DNA from: an uncultured Faecalibacterium sp.
GTDB lineage: Bacteria > Bacillota > Clostridia > Oscillospirales > Ruminococcaceae
DNA: 64,000 nucleotides
NCBI GenBank assembly: GCA_934524985.1
Contig: CAKSYT010000006.1
Span: 62,001 to 126,000 of the forward strand
Direction of reading: 5' to 3'
Part shown: one piece after another, positions 16,777 to 26,559 of the stretch
Layout: each line of letters opens with the position of its first letter
Position numbering within the stretch: position 1 is the stretch's first letter
Program-made: the position numbers and the translations under genes
The notes under the pieces: model-generated
What the model was told of the DNA's origin: nothing
The model's input: only the letters and a program-made list of their open reading frames with translations
Databases searched by the model: none

Positions 16777-18069
16777 TTATGTAAGTACTAAAAAGGATGC
16801 GCTGATATTATTTTGCGCGATTTTTTGTATCCTGTCAAGGCTGAAATCAGAATAATTTGCCCGCACACCATGCGCTGCCGCCAATTCCTGCGTGTAATCG
16901 CTTAAAAAATAGGTTCGCACATTGGTCTTTCCGGCGTCGTAATGGGTCACGGTGGGGTGCAGCTGCGGTTCAAGCACTTCGCACTGTACCGAGCCGTTCG
17001 GCTGGGTAGTCTTTTGCAGCTGCAAGGTCAGGATCGCACCCACCAACTGATCCGGTCGGCTCTGGGTGCTGAGAAAATTACCCAACGAGAAGGCGACAAA
17101 GCTTCGCCGTCCGTCCGCTGCGGTCAGCCACTGGGCATCTTGCAATACATGGGGGTGGGTACCCACAATAACGTCTGCGCCCCAGTCTGCCAGATTCTGT
17201 GCCAGTGTGCGCTGGCTGTCCACGATGGCGTGGCTGTCCTCTACACCCCAGTGCACCCCAACCACCACAAAATCCGCCTGCTGGCGTGCCAAGCGCACCT
17301 GCCGCTCAATCACATCAGTCTGGCTGGTGTAGATGACATTAGCCGTCATATTCTTGTTCTGGCGGATACCGTTGGTGTGCTCGGTGTAGGAGAGATACGC
17401 GATGGTCACGCCGTTGACGGTTTGCAGCGGGATACGGTCGTAATCCTCTTCGCCGCGCCACAGACCGGTGGTGACCACATCCTCCGGCATGGACTCCCAG
17501 AATTGCAGCGTGGCCGCAATGCCGGACGCGCCCTTATCGTAGGTGTGGTTATTGGATAGGCTGAACACCCGCACCCCGGCGCGGTACAGCGCCCGCGCAC
17601 AGTCACCGGGGGTGGAAAAGCTGGGGTAGGTGGAGGGGGCAAGGGTGTCGCTGCAAAGGGTCTCCTGATTAATCCAGTTCACATCCTGTTCAGCATAGAA
17701 AGGCGCGATATGTTCATAGCAGTAATCAAAACTGTACTTTCCCTCTTCGCCTGCCCGGCGGGCGGCCTGTTTATAGATAGGGGCATGGATCAGGTTATCT
17801 CCCGTTGCAGAAAAACGGATGGTTTCCACCACGGGCTGCGGTTCGGGTTCCGGCTCCGGGGTCGCAACAGATGAAGCAGGGGATAGCGCATCCTCCGGCG
17901 GCTCGATGCCGCCCACCGGTACATCTTTTTCCGGCAGCTTTGTCCAGATCCCCAGACACAGTGCTATCACGCTCACAGTCAGAACCGACAGCACCACCGC
18001 CCGGAGCGTTTGCTTTCGGCCGCGCTTACGGGCAGCCGGGCGCCGCCGCTTTAAAGGCTCCTGCTTCAT
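16777..18069 (-). CDS. CapA family protein (poly-gamma-glutamate/metallophosphatase fold)
   Basis: 430 residues: a basic N-terminus, one membrane anchor (about 24-43), a proline/glutamate-rich linker (about 50-82) and a CapA domain. Visible motifs are SATGDNLIHAPIY, SLSNNHTYDKG, VGVHWGVE and GTHPHVLQ, the metal-site pattern of this calcineurin-like family. The domain would be extracytoplasmic. Family members include a poly-gamma-glutamate synthesis factor, but most are uncharacterised; no capBC is here. It lies 42 bases after dapB. Confidence 0.82.
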   Translation of the reverse strand: MKQEPLKRRRPAARKRGRKQTLRAVVLSVLTVSVIALCLGIWTKLPEKDVPVGGIEPPEDALSPASSVATPEPEPEPQPVVETIRFSATGDNLIHAPIYKQAARRAGEEGKYSFDYCYEHIAPFYAEQDVNWINQETLCSDTLAPSTYPSFSTPGDCARALYRAGVRVFSLSNNHTYDKGASGIAATLQFWESMPEDVVTTGLWRGEEDYDRIPLQTVNGVTIAYLSYTEHTNGIRQNKNMTANVIYTSQTDVIERQVRLARQQADFVVVGVHWGVEDSHAIVDSQRTLAQNLADWGADVIVGTHPHVLQDAQWLTAADGRRSFVAFSLGNFLSTQSRPDQLVGAILTLQLQKTTQPNGSVQCEVLEPQLHPTVTHYDAGKTNVRTYFLSDYTQELAAAHGVRANYSDFSLDRIQKIAQNNISASFLVLT

Positions 18070-18111
18070 CGTTCACCTCTTCTCCCGGTAGATGCCGGGC
18101 AATTCGTTCTT

Positions 18112-18870
18112 TCAGAGGGCGGCGATCAGATCGCCCATATCGTACAGACCCGGCTCCTTCTTTGCCAGATAGACCGCAGCATTCACTGCGCCGTTGGCAA
18201 AGATGCTGCGGGAATAGGCGGTGTGCCGCAGGGTGATCACCTCGTCCGGGCCGCAGAACAGCACCTCGTGGTCGCCCACGATGCTGCCGCCGCGCACAGC
18301 ACTGATGCCAATCTCCTTCGGGTCGCGCTTCTGGCGCACGGAGGAGCGGTCGTATACATAATGGTACGCACCGTCATTCTGCTCGTTGATGGCGTCTGCA
18401 AGCATCAGCGCCGTTCCGCTGGGGGCATCCAGCTTGTTGTGGTGATGCTGCTCCACGATCTCGATATCATAGTTGATGCCCAGCACAGCAGAGGCGCGCT
18501 TGCACAGCTCTGCCAGCACGTTGATGCCCATGGACATATTGGCGCTCTTGAACACTGGAACGCTGCGGGACAGCTGCACTACCTTCAGCTGCAGCTCTTC
18601 CGAAAGGCCGGTGGTGCACACCACGATGGGCAGCTTGTGGGTCTGGCAGTAGGGCAGTGCCTTTTCCACTGCGGCAGGGGAGCTGAAGTCGATGATCACA
18701 TCGCCCTTGCCGTTCAGCTTTTCCAGACTGTCATAGACCGGGATGCCGTTCTGTTCGCCGTCTTTCATATCGATACCGGCCACCACGCAGCAATCCTCCC
18801 GCTGTGCGATCATATCGCACAGCACATGGCCCATGCGGCCGCCAATGCCCTGAATCACGATCTCTGTCAT
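18112..18870 (-). CDS. dapB: 4-hydroxy-tetrahydrodipicolinate reductase
   Basis: 252 residues: nucleotide-binding GIGGRMG at the start and the catalytic EQHHHNKLDAPSGTAL motif. It reduces the DapA product in lysine/diaminopimelate synthesis, needed for peptidoglycan. The ATG at 18870 follows GAGGAAAC; the in-frame extension upstream is not conserved in the family. It lies 72 bases after dapA. Confidence 0.95.
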   Translation of the reverse strand: MTEIVIQGIGGRMGHVLCDMIAQREDCCVVAGIDMKDGEQNGIPVYDSLEKLNGKGDVIIDFSSPAAVEKALPYCQTHKLPIVVCTTGLSEELQLKVVQLSRSVPVFKSANMSMGINVLAELCKRASAVLGINYDIEIVEQHHHNKLDAPSGTALMLADAINEQNDGAYHYVYDRSSVRQKRDPKEIGISAVRGGSIVGDHEVLFCGPDEVITLRHTAYSRSIFANGAVNAAVYLAKKEPGLYDMGDLIAAL

Positions 18871-18942
18871 TGTTGTTTCCTCGTTTCTATAATATGGCAG
18901 AATGCCCGGAAGTTGAAGATTCCCGGGCATTCTGTACGCTTT

Positions 18943-19836
18943 TTATTCCTTGATCAGACCGGCAGCCTGCAAAGCCTGCTCGATCTTTGCCTTGTGGGCA
19001 TCGCTGGGCTCTACCAGCGGCAGACGGCACTCACCTGCGTTCCAGCCCAGCACGTTCATGGCGTACTTGACCGGAATGGGGTTCACCTCACAGAACAGAG
19101 CCTCCTCCAGCGGCAGCATTTCCAGCTGCAAAGCGCAGGCCTTGGCGGTGTCGCCGTCAAAGAAAGCCTGGCAGCAGTTATGCACCAGCTCCGGCGCAAC
19201 ATTGGACACCACGCTGATAACGCCCTTGCCGCCCAGTGCCAGCAGGGGAACCACCTGATCGTCGTTACCGGAGTAGATGTTCAGCGCATCACCGCACAGT
19301 GCAGCCACCTTGGCCACCTGAGAGATGTTGCCGGAGGCCTCCTTGATGCCGTTGATGAGCGGGTGCTTGCTCAGCTCCAGAGCAGTCTCGGGCGCAATGT
19401 TCAGACCCGTGCGGGAGGGCACATTGTACAGGATGACCGGAATGCCGCCAGCCTCAGCCATGGCGGTAAAATGCGCCACCAGACCGGCCTGCGAGGTCTT
19501 GTTGTAGTAGGGGGTGACCATCAGCAGGGCATCGGCACCGCAGGCAGCAGATTTTGCTGCCAGTGCGCAGCCGTGGTCGGTATCGTTCGAACCGGCACCG
19601 GCAATGACCGGTACACGGTGATTGACCGTATCCACGGTGAACTTGATGGCGGCCAGCTGCTCCTCATCGGTCATGGTAGAGCACTCGCCGGTGGTGCCGC
19701 AGATGATGATGGCATCGGTGTGGCGGGCGATCTGATCCTCGATAATGCGGCCCAGCTCGTCAAAGTTGATGCTTCCGTCCTCGTACATCGGGGTGATGAT
19801 GGCAACACCCGCGCCGGTAAAGACAGGCTTCTTCAT
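18943..19836 (-). CDS. dapA: 4-hydroxy-tetrahydrodipicolinate synthase
   Basis: 297 residues, TIM barrel with the Schiff-base lysine in INGIKEASGNI, the tyrosine of PVILYNVPSRTG and the GTTGECSTM loop. It condenses aspartate semialdehyde with pyruvate. AAAGGAG lies before the ATG. Second gene of the asd-dapA-dapB series; length is normal. Confidence 0.95.
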   Translation of the reverse strand: MKKPVFTGAGVAIITPMYEDGSINFDELGRIIEDQIARHTDAIIICGTTGECSTMTDEEQLAAIKFTVDTVNHRVPVIAGAGSNDTDHGCALAAKSAACGADALLMVTPYYNKTSQAGLVAHFTAMAEAGGIPVILYNVPSRTGLNIAPETALELSKHPLINGIKEASGNISQVAKVAALCGDALNIYSGNDDQVVPLLALGGKGVISVVSNVAPELVHNCCQAFFDGDTAKACALQLEMLPLEEALFCEVNPIPVKYAMNVLGWNAGECRLPLVEPSDAHKAKIEQALQAAGLIKE

Positions 19837-19881
19837 AGTAAAAAACTCCTTTGCTGCGTGTATCGCGCAAAAATTCAGGCA

Positions 19882-20964
19882 TTAGTCCATATAGCCCTTT
19901 GCTGCCAGCAGCTCAGCCAGCAGCACAGCACCGCCGGCAGCACCGCGCAGGGTGTTGTGGCTCATGCAGGCAAACTTGTAGTCGAACAGGGTATCCTCCC
20001 GCAGACGGCCGATGCACACAGCCATACCGTTCTCGGTGTTGCGATCCAGCTTGGGCTGCGGACGATCCGGCTCGGTAAAGTAATGCAGGAACTGCTTGGG
20101 TGCACTGGGCAGGTTCAGCTCCTGTGCGGGGCCGCGGAAGTTCGCCCATGCTTCCAGCATCTGCTCCTTGGTGGGCTTTTTATCAAAGCTTACGAACACG
20201 GCTGCGGTGTGGCCGTCCGAGACAGGCACACGGAAGCACTGTGCAGTGATGACCGGCTTCTCAGCATTGACGATCTGGTCACCCTCAATGTGGCCCCACA
20301 GCTTCAGCGGCTCGCGCTCGCTCTTTTCCTCCTCGCCGCCGATGTAGGGGATCACGTTGTCCACGATCTCAGGCATCCGGTCAAAGGTCTTGCCAGCACC
20401 GGAAATGGCCTGATAAGTGCACACCAGCGCCTTGCTTACGCCAAAGTCCTTCATCAGGGGATGCAGGGCAGGCACATAGCTCTGCAGGCTGCAATTGGAC
20501 TTTACCGCGATGAAACCGCGCTTGGTGCCCAGACGCTTGCGCTGGGCGGGAATGATCTCGATATGGTCGGCGTTGATCTCGGGCACCACCATGGGAACAT
20601 CCGGGGTGAAACGATGGGCACTGTTGTTGGAGACCACCGGGCACTCAGCCTTGGCGTATGCTTCCTCCAGTGCTTTGATCTCGTCCTTGGGCATATTGAC
20701 AGCGCAGAAAACAAAATCCACCTGCGAAGCAACTTCCTCTACCTTGGAAGCGTCCAGAACGGTCATCTTCTTCACGCTCTCCGGCATGGGAGTGGTCATG
20801 GCCCAGCGGGAGCCTACTGCATCCTCATAGCTCTTGCCCGCACTGCGGCCGGATGCGGCCAGTACGGTCAGCTTGAACCAAGGATGATTCTCCAGCAGAG
20901 TCACAAAACGCTGACCCACCATGCCAGTTGCGCCTACGATACCCACTTTATACTGTCTTTCCAT
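19882..20964 (-). CDS. asd: Aspartate-semialdehyde dehydrogenase
   Basis: 360 residues: GIVGATGMVGQRF for NADP binding, the catalytic cysteine in VKSNCSLQSY and CTYQAISGAGK. The length and these motifs match the archaeal/fungal-type Asd branch rather than the E. coli type. It makes aspartate semialdehyde for lysine and threonine. The start at 20964 is chosen because the family begins about five residues before the GxxGxxG motif. First gene of the leftward diaminopimelate run and divergent from queA. Confidence 0.93.
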   Translation of the reverse strand: MERQYKVGIVGATGMVGQRFVTLLENHPWFKLTVLAASGRSAGKSYEDAVGSRWAMTTPMPESVKKMTVLDASKVEEVASQVDFVFCAVNMPKDEIKALEEAYAKAECPVVSNNSAHRFTPDVPMVVPEINADHIEIIPAQRKRLGTKRGFIAVKSNCSLQSYVPALHPLMKDFGVSKALVCTYQAISGAGKTFDRMPEIVDNVIPYIGGEEEKSEREPLKLWGHIEGDQIVNAEKPVITAQCFRVPVSDGHTAAVFVSFDKKPTKEQMLEAWANFRGPAQELNLPSAPKQFLHYFTEPDRPQPKLDRNTENGMAVCIGRLREDTLFDYKFACMSHNTLRGAAGGAVLLAELLAAKGYMD

Positions 20965-21025
20965 TTCCAGCACCTTTCCTTTCAAAAAAACAAACAGCAA
21001 ATCTTAGCATTGCGAAGAACACGGC

Positions 21026-21054
21026 TTGCAAACCGGACAGCGATGCAATATAAT
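21026..21054 (+). promoter_or_regulatory. Promoter for queA
   Basis: TTGCAA (21026-21031), 17 bases, TATAAT (21049-21054). It reads right, in the 166-base gap between divergent asd and queA. I see no lysine riboswitch in the gap; it is too short for one. Confidence 0.65.
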
Positions 21055-21130
21055 AGATACTGTTTATACAGATTCTATGATATCATTGATACGTTGTCCG
21101 TGTCAATCATCGGAAAGGCAAATGCACACT

Positions 21131-22159
21131 ATGTTAAAAAAAGATTTTTGGTATGATTTACCCAAAGAGCTCATTGCACAGGAGCCCGTAGCCCCGCGGG
21201 ACGCTGCGCGGCTGATGGTTTTGAACCGGAAGGACGACAGCATCCGGCACAAGGTGTTCCGTGATCTGCCGGAATTTCTGGAGCCGGGAGATCTTTTGGT
21301 GGTAAACAATTCCAAGGTGCTGCCCGCCCGCATCGTAGGCGTCAAGCAGCCTACCGGTGCCGTGTGCGAGCTGCTGCTGCTGCGGCAGGTGAAGGGCGAC
21401 CAGTGGGAGTGCCTGGCAAAGCCCGGCAAGCGGATGCAGCCCGGCACGAAGGTCAGCTTTGGCGACGGCAGTCTGACCGCCGTGGTGGACGAGACCATGG
21501 AGGACGGCAACAAGTACGTTACATTCTATTATGATACTGAGACGCTTTATGAAAAGCTGGATGAATTTGGCAAGATGCCGCTGCCGCCTTATATCACAAA
21601 GCAGCTGGAGGATCAGAGCCAGTATCAGACCGTCTACGCCAAGGAGCTGGGCAGTGCAGCTGCTCCCACCGCCGGGCTGCACTTTACCCCGGAGCTGATG
21701 GACACCCTCCGCGCCATGGGCGTCGGCATTGCCGAGGTCACACTGCACGTTGGTCTGGGCACCTTCCGCCCTGTGCAGGAGGACGAGATCACCGACCACA
21801 AGATGCACAGCGAGTGGTACTCTATCAGCGAGGAGACCGCCCGGCGCATCCGCGAGACCAAGGCCGCAGGCCACCGGGTCATCGCCGTGGGCACCACCAG
21901 CTGCCGCACGCTGGAAGCTGCCGCTGCCAAGTACGGCGTGATCAAAGCTTGCAGCGGCAACACCTCCATCTTCCTGTATCCGGGGGTGAAGTTCAACTGC
22001 ATCGATGGTCTGATCACCAACTTCCACCTACCGGAGAGCACCCTGATCATGCTGGTGTCTGCTCTGTACGGCTACGAAAAGACCATGCACGCCTATGAAG
22101 TGGCCGTGGAAGAGAAGTATCGCTTCTTCTCTTTTGGCGATGCTATGCTCATTTTGTAA
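21131..22159 (+). CDS. queA: S-adenosylmethionine:tRNA ribosyltransferase-isomerase
   Basis: 342 residues with QueA motifs DFWYDLPKELIAQEP near the start, NNSKVLPARI, and GTTSCRTLEAAA and LPESTLIMLVSAL near the end. It transfers ribose from SAM to preQ1 in tRNA to form epoxyqueuosine. An alternative ATG at 21122 is closer to the GGAAAGG site; the family N-terminus favours 21131. Tgt follows, so the two last tRNA-level steps of queuosine synthesis are together. Confidence 0.94.
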   Translation: MLKKDFWYDLPKELIAQEPVAPRDAARLMVLNRKDDSIRHKVFRDLPEFLEPGDLLVVNNSKVLPARIVGVKQPTGAVCELLLLRQVKGDQWECLAKPGKRMQPGTKVSFGDGSLTAVVDETMEDGNKYVTFYYDTETLYEKLDEFGKMPLPPYITKQLEDQSQYQTVYAKELGSAAAPTAGLHFTPELMDTLRAMGVGIAEVTLHVGLGTFRPVQEDEITDHKMHSEWYSISEETARRIRETKAAGHRVIAVGTTSCRTLEAAAAKYGVIKACSGNTSIFLYPGVKFNCIDGLITNFHLPESTLIMLVSALYGYEKTMHAYEVAVEEKYRFFSFGDAMLIL

Positions 22160-22169
22160 TTTTTTGTGA

Positions 22170-23414
<1,245 letters not shown>

Positions 23415-23423
23415 ACTTTAGCC

Positions 23424-23452
23424 TTGCAACAAGGCTGATAAGAGGGTATAAT
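23424..23452 (+). promoter_or_regulatory. Promoter for yajC
   Basis: TTGCAA (23424-23429), 17 bases, TATAAT (23447-23452), right after tgt. The -35 lies inside a short inverted repeat, AGCCTTG/CAAGGCT (about 23420-23436). Confidence 0.6.
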
Positions 23453-23488
23453 AGCATTATCTGAATTTTTGAGAGGAGATTTTGCCCC

Positions 23489-23806
23489 ATGCAATTTCTG
23501 ACTACCACGTCCGAAGGCTATATCAGCCTGTTCTTCACGCTGGCATTGATGCTGGTCCTGCTGTACTTCATGATCTACCGTCCCCAGAAGAAGCAGGAAA
23601 AGAAGGATGCCGCTATGCGCAGCAGTCTGGAGATCGGCGATCAGGTCACCACCATCGGCGGTGTCATTGGCCGCGTTGTCGCCATCAAGGACGACACCTT
23701 TGTTCTGGAGACCGGCGCTGACCGCGTGAAGATCCGCTTCACCAAGTCTGCTATTTCTTCAGTCGAAAAGCTGAACATGGACAAGGCTTCTGCCGATAAG
23801 AAGTAA
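23489..23806 (+). CDS. yajC: Preprotein translocase subunit YajC
   Basis: 105 residues: one membrane helix (about 12-30) followed by IYRPQKKQEKK and the cytoplasmic GDQVTTIGGVIGRV..D.F-type domain, diagnostic of YajC. It associates with SecDF. GAGAGGAG precedes the ATG; next to tgt, as in many bacteria. A strong terminator follows. Confidence 0.94.
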   Translation: MQFLTTTSEGYISLFFTLALMLVLLYFMIYRPQKKQEKKDAAMRSSLEIGDQVTTIGGVIGRVVAIKDDTFVLETGADRVKIRFTKSAISSVEKLNMDKASADKK

Positions 23807-23828
23807 GCGTTTACACCGTGCATACATG

Positions 23829-23869
23829 AACCGCCTCCCTGCATAGACTATGTGCAGGGAGGCGGTTTT
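23829..23869 (+). terminator. Terminator after yajC, overlapping the next gene's ribosome-binding site
   Basis: A 15-bp perfect stem (23829-23843 with 23853-23867) ends in a short T run. Its 3' arm contains GGGAGG, which is also the only plausible ribosome-binding site for the ATG at 23873. Read-through RNA would therefore have its translation start masked. Confidence 0.8.
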
Positions 23870-23872
23870 GTT

Positions 23873-24271
23873 ATGTCTGAGTCTCGTAGTTTCCCGGCGG
23901 AGCTTCTTTCGTTTCTGGTTTTTGGGGTACTGGGAGTGGCCGTAACAGCGGCAGCTCTGGCTGGTTTTGCGCAGCTGATGGCCGGGCAGGGCTGCTCCGG
24001 CAGTGTAGTGCCGATACTTGCCACAACAGCTGTGTGCATGGGCAGTCTGCTGTGCGCACTGGCGGCAGCGTTCCGTAAAAAGGCGCGTGGTCTGCTAACA
24101 GGATTACTTCAAAGTACATTTCTGGCAGTGCCGCTGGCGCTTTCTGCTGTATGGAACGGCACCGCCGCCGAGCCCGCTGTGATGTGCCGCATTCTGGCGG
24201 TGCTGCTCTGCGGCTGCATTGGCGGGCTGCTTGGCGTCACCCTGCGCAGCTGCAGGCACACGCTTCGTTGA
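23873..24271 (+). CDS. Small integral membrane protein (TIGR04086-like)
   Basis: 132 residues forming about four membrane helices with an AFRKKA loop in the middle. It resembles the TIGR04086 family of small membrane proteins often found beside yajC and spore-related genes in Clostridia; function unknown. The ATG at 23873 is taken because the GGGAGG of the preceding hairpin sits 9-10 bases upstream. SpoIIM-like gene follows after 42 bases. Confidence 0.6.
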   Translation: MSESRSFPAELLSFLVFGVLGVAVTAAALAGFAQLMAGQGCSGSVVPILATTAVCMGSLLCALAAAFRKKARGLLTGLLQSTFLAVPLALSAVWNGTAAEPAVMCRILAVLLCGCIGGLLGVTLRSCRHTLR

Positions 24272-24313
24272 TCAGTCCGGCAAATCGAATCCATCAGAGG
24301 GAGAAAACAGCGT

Positions 24314-25066
24314 ATGTGGATCTACGAACAAGAAAAACCGGAAGAGAACTTATCTTTACTGCCGCAGACGGTCAGCCTGCCGGTACAGAAAGCGGAACCT
24401 ACTCTGCCGACTGTACCGGCAACTGCACCGGAACCGCCGACACCGGTGCAGTTGCCGTCAAAAGAGCCTTGCATCCCGGCAAAGCGGCACGCTACCCGGG
24501 ATTGCTGGCTGCTGGCTGTGGCCTTTCTGCTGGGGAGTTCGGCAGCCGGTGTATTACAGGCCTTATGCGATGCCCGGCAGACAGAACTGCTGCGGTATTA
24601 TCTGGAAGCGTGGCAAGGGCTGTTTGCACCGGGCAGTATGCAGGGGGCGGTACAGCTTTTCGGCATGGAATATCTCGCTCTCGGCCTTGTGGTCAGCCTG
24701 TTTCTGGTATTGGGACTATCTGCCCTTGGGCCTGTAATGATCTTTAGCAGCATGATGCTGTATGGCCTTGGCAGTGGGTTGCTTATGGTACAGCTTTGCG
24801 CCGCAGGCGGATGGAAAACGATACTTCTGGCCTTACTTTGGACAGGCCTGCCGGCGGCAGCAGCAAGCGGTTGTCTGTGCTTTTTCGGAGCCTGTGCTTT
24901 GCAGGTCAGCAGCCGGATCCACGCTTATTCCTTCCGCAGGCATCCCGGCGGACAAGCCCGCCCCGGGGTGCAGGCATTGCTGGGGCAATATCTACTGACA
25001 ATGGTGGTACTGCTGCCACTGTGCGGTGCGGCGGCAGGGCTTTCGTATCTGGGCAGCCGCCTGTGA
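24314..25066 (+). CDS. SpoIIM-like integral membrane protein
   Basis: 250 residues: a proline-rich cytoplasmic N-terminus (1-60) and about five membrane helices. The SALGPVMIFSSMMLYGLGSG stretch resembles the central signature of the stage II sporulation protein M/DUF95 family. SpoIIM joins SpoIID and SpoIIP in engulfment, but the similarity here is weak, so an unrelated transporter-like membrane protein remains possible. Confidence 0.5.
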   Translation: MWIYEQEKPEENLSLLPQTVSLPVQKAEPTLPTVPATAPEPPTPVQLPSKEPCIPAKRHATRDCWLLAVAFLLGSSAAGVLQALCDARQTELLRYYLEAWQGLFAPGSMQGAVQLFGMEYLALGLVVSLFLVLGLSALGPVMIFSSMMLYGLGSGLLMVQLCAAGGWKTILLALLWTGLPAAAASGCLCFFGACALQVSSRIHAYSFRRHPGGQARPGVQALLGQYLLTMVVLLPLCGAAAGLSYLGSRL

Positions 25067-25080
25067 ACAATATCCTTTTC

Positions 25081-25109
25081 TTGCGGGTTTTGGCACAGTG
25101 TGTTACAAT
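25081..25109 (+). promoter_or_regulatory. Promoter for radA
   Basis: TTGCGG (25081-25086), 17 bases, TACAAT (25104-25109), 32 bases before the radA start. A moderate match to the sigma-A consensus. Confidence 0.55.
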
Positions 25110-25140
25110 AACAAAAGACCATAATAAATGAGGGACAGAC

Positions 25141-26544
25141 ATGAAACTAAAATCCGTCTATGTATGCTCCAATTGCGGAGAGACAAGCCCCCGCTGGATG
25201 GGGCGCTGCCCCAGCTGCGGCAGCTGGAACACCATGAACGAGGACGTTGTCGCCGAAGCTCCTAAGGCGGGGACTTCTGCCGCCCGGCAGGCTGCTGCGT
25301 CTCGTCAGGAGGGCGTGACCACCCTGACCGCCCGACGGCTGTCGGAGATCAGCACGACTGAAGAAAAAAGCCGCATCCTGACCGGCATCTCAGAGCTGGA
25401 CCGCGTATTGGGCGGCGGTATCGTGCTGGGCGGCGTGGTACTTTTGAGCGGTGAGCCGGGCGTGGGCAAATCCACCATGCTGTTGCAGCTGTGCGGTGCC
25501 ATCTCTAACCAGCACAGCGTGCTGTATATCACTGGCGAAGAGTCTGTCCGGCAGGTCAAGCTGCGCGCTGCGCGGCTGAAGGTACCGCAGGACAACATCT
25601 TTCTGGCGGCAGAAAACGATGTGGACGAGATCTGCGGGCTGATTGAAAAGGAAAAGCCGGACCTTGTGGTCATCGACTCTATCCAGACCATGCGGTGCAT
25701 GGACATTTCGTCCTCGTCCGGCACAGTCAGTCAGGTGAAGGAGAGCGCCGCCCGGTTGCTGGCGGTAGCAAAAAAGCAGGAAATTCCCATGTTCATCGTG
25801 GGTCATGTGAACAAGGATGGTGCGATCGCAGGTCCCAAGGTCATGGAGCATATCGTGGATACGGTGCTTTACTTTGAGGGCGACAAGATGCTGCCGTACC
25901 GCATTCTGCGGGCAGCCAAAAACCGCTACGGCTCCACCAATGAGCTGGGCATGTTCGATATGACCGGCACAGGACTTGCCGAGATAGAAAACCCCTCCCA
26001 GATGCTATTGGAAGGACGTCCGCTGGGGGTTTCCGGCAACTGTGTAGCCTGCACCATGGAGGGCAGTCGACCTATCCTGAGCGAGATACAGGCGCTTGCC
26101 ACCAAGACGAATTTCCCGGCACCCCGCCGCGCTTGCAGCGGATACGACTATAACCGCATGAATCTTTTGATTGCCGTGCTGGAAAAACGGGCAGGGTACT
26201 TCTTTGGCAATCTGGATGTTTACGTCAACATCGTAGGCGGCATTGCACTGCGGGATACTGCCTGCGACCTTGCAGTCTGCCTGAGCATGGTTTCCTCGCT
26301 GCTGGACCGACCGGTCAGCGATAAGCTTATCGCTATCGGAGAAGTAGGTCTGGGTGGGGAAGTGCGCAGCGTACCCAATCTGGAACAGCGTCTGCACGAG
26401 GCAGAGCGCATCGGCTTTGAGCGGGCGGTTATCCCTAAACACAGCCTTGCACACCTGAATGCCGCAGATTATCCCGGCATGAAGCTGGTCGGTGCGGCGT
26501 ATATCGCAGATGCCATCAATGCGCTGAAAAACGACCGCCTGTGA
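25141..26544 (+). CDS. radA: DNA repair protein RadA
   Basis: 467 residues: N-terminal C4 zinc finger (CSNCGETSP...CPSCG, residues 8-29), a RecA-like ATPase with GEPGVGKSTM, the RadA-specific KNRYGSTNELGMF motif and a Lon-like C-terminal domain. It promotes branch migration in recombination. A full-length, ordinary member; a tyrosine recombinase follows 16 bases later. Confidence 0.95.
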   Translation: MKLKSVYVCSNCGETSPRWMGRCPSCGSWNTMNEDVVAEAPKAGTSAARQAAASRQEGVTTLTARRLSEISTTEEKSRILTGISELDRVLGGGIVLGGVVLLSGEPGVGKSTMLLQLCGAISNQHSVLYITGEESVRQVKLRAARLKVPQDNIFLAAENDVDEICGLIEKEKPDLVVIDSIQTMRCMDISSSSGTVSQVKESAARLLAVAKKQEIPMFIVGHVNKDGAIAGPKVMEHIVDTVLYFEGDKMLPYRILRAAKNRYGSTNELGMFDMTGTGLAEIENPSQMLLEGRPLGVSGNCVACTMEGSRPILSEIQALATKTNFPAPRRACSGYDYNRMNLLIAVLEKRAGYFFGNLDVYVNIVGGIALRDTACDLAVCLSMVSSLLDRPVSDKLIAIGEVGLGGEVRSVPNLEQRLHEAERIGFERAVIPKHSLAHLNAADYPGMKLVGAAYIADAINALKNDRL

Positions 26545-26559
26545 TGAAACGAGGAAGCT

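Noticed and set aside
20965..21130. Lysine riboswitch upstream of asd
   Set aside because: The 166-base divergent gap has no room for the conserved five-helix structure and no matching core was seen.
18223..21156. 977-codon rightward ORF across dapB, dapA and asd
   Set aside because: It is the antisense of three conserved genes; long antisense frames are expected in GC-rich DNA with this codon use.
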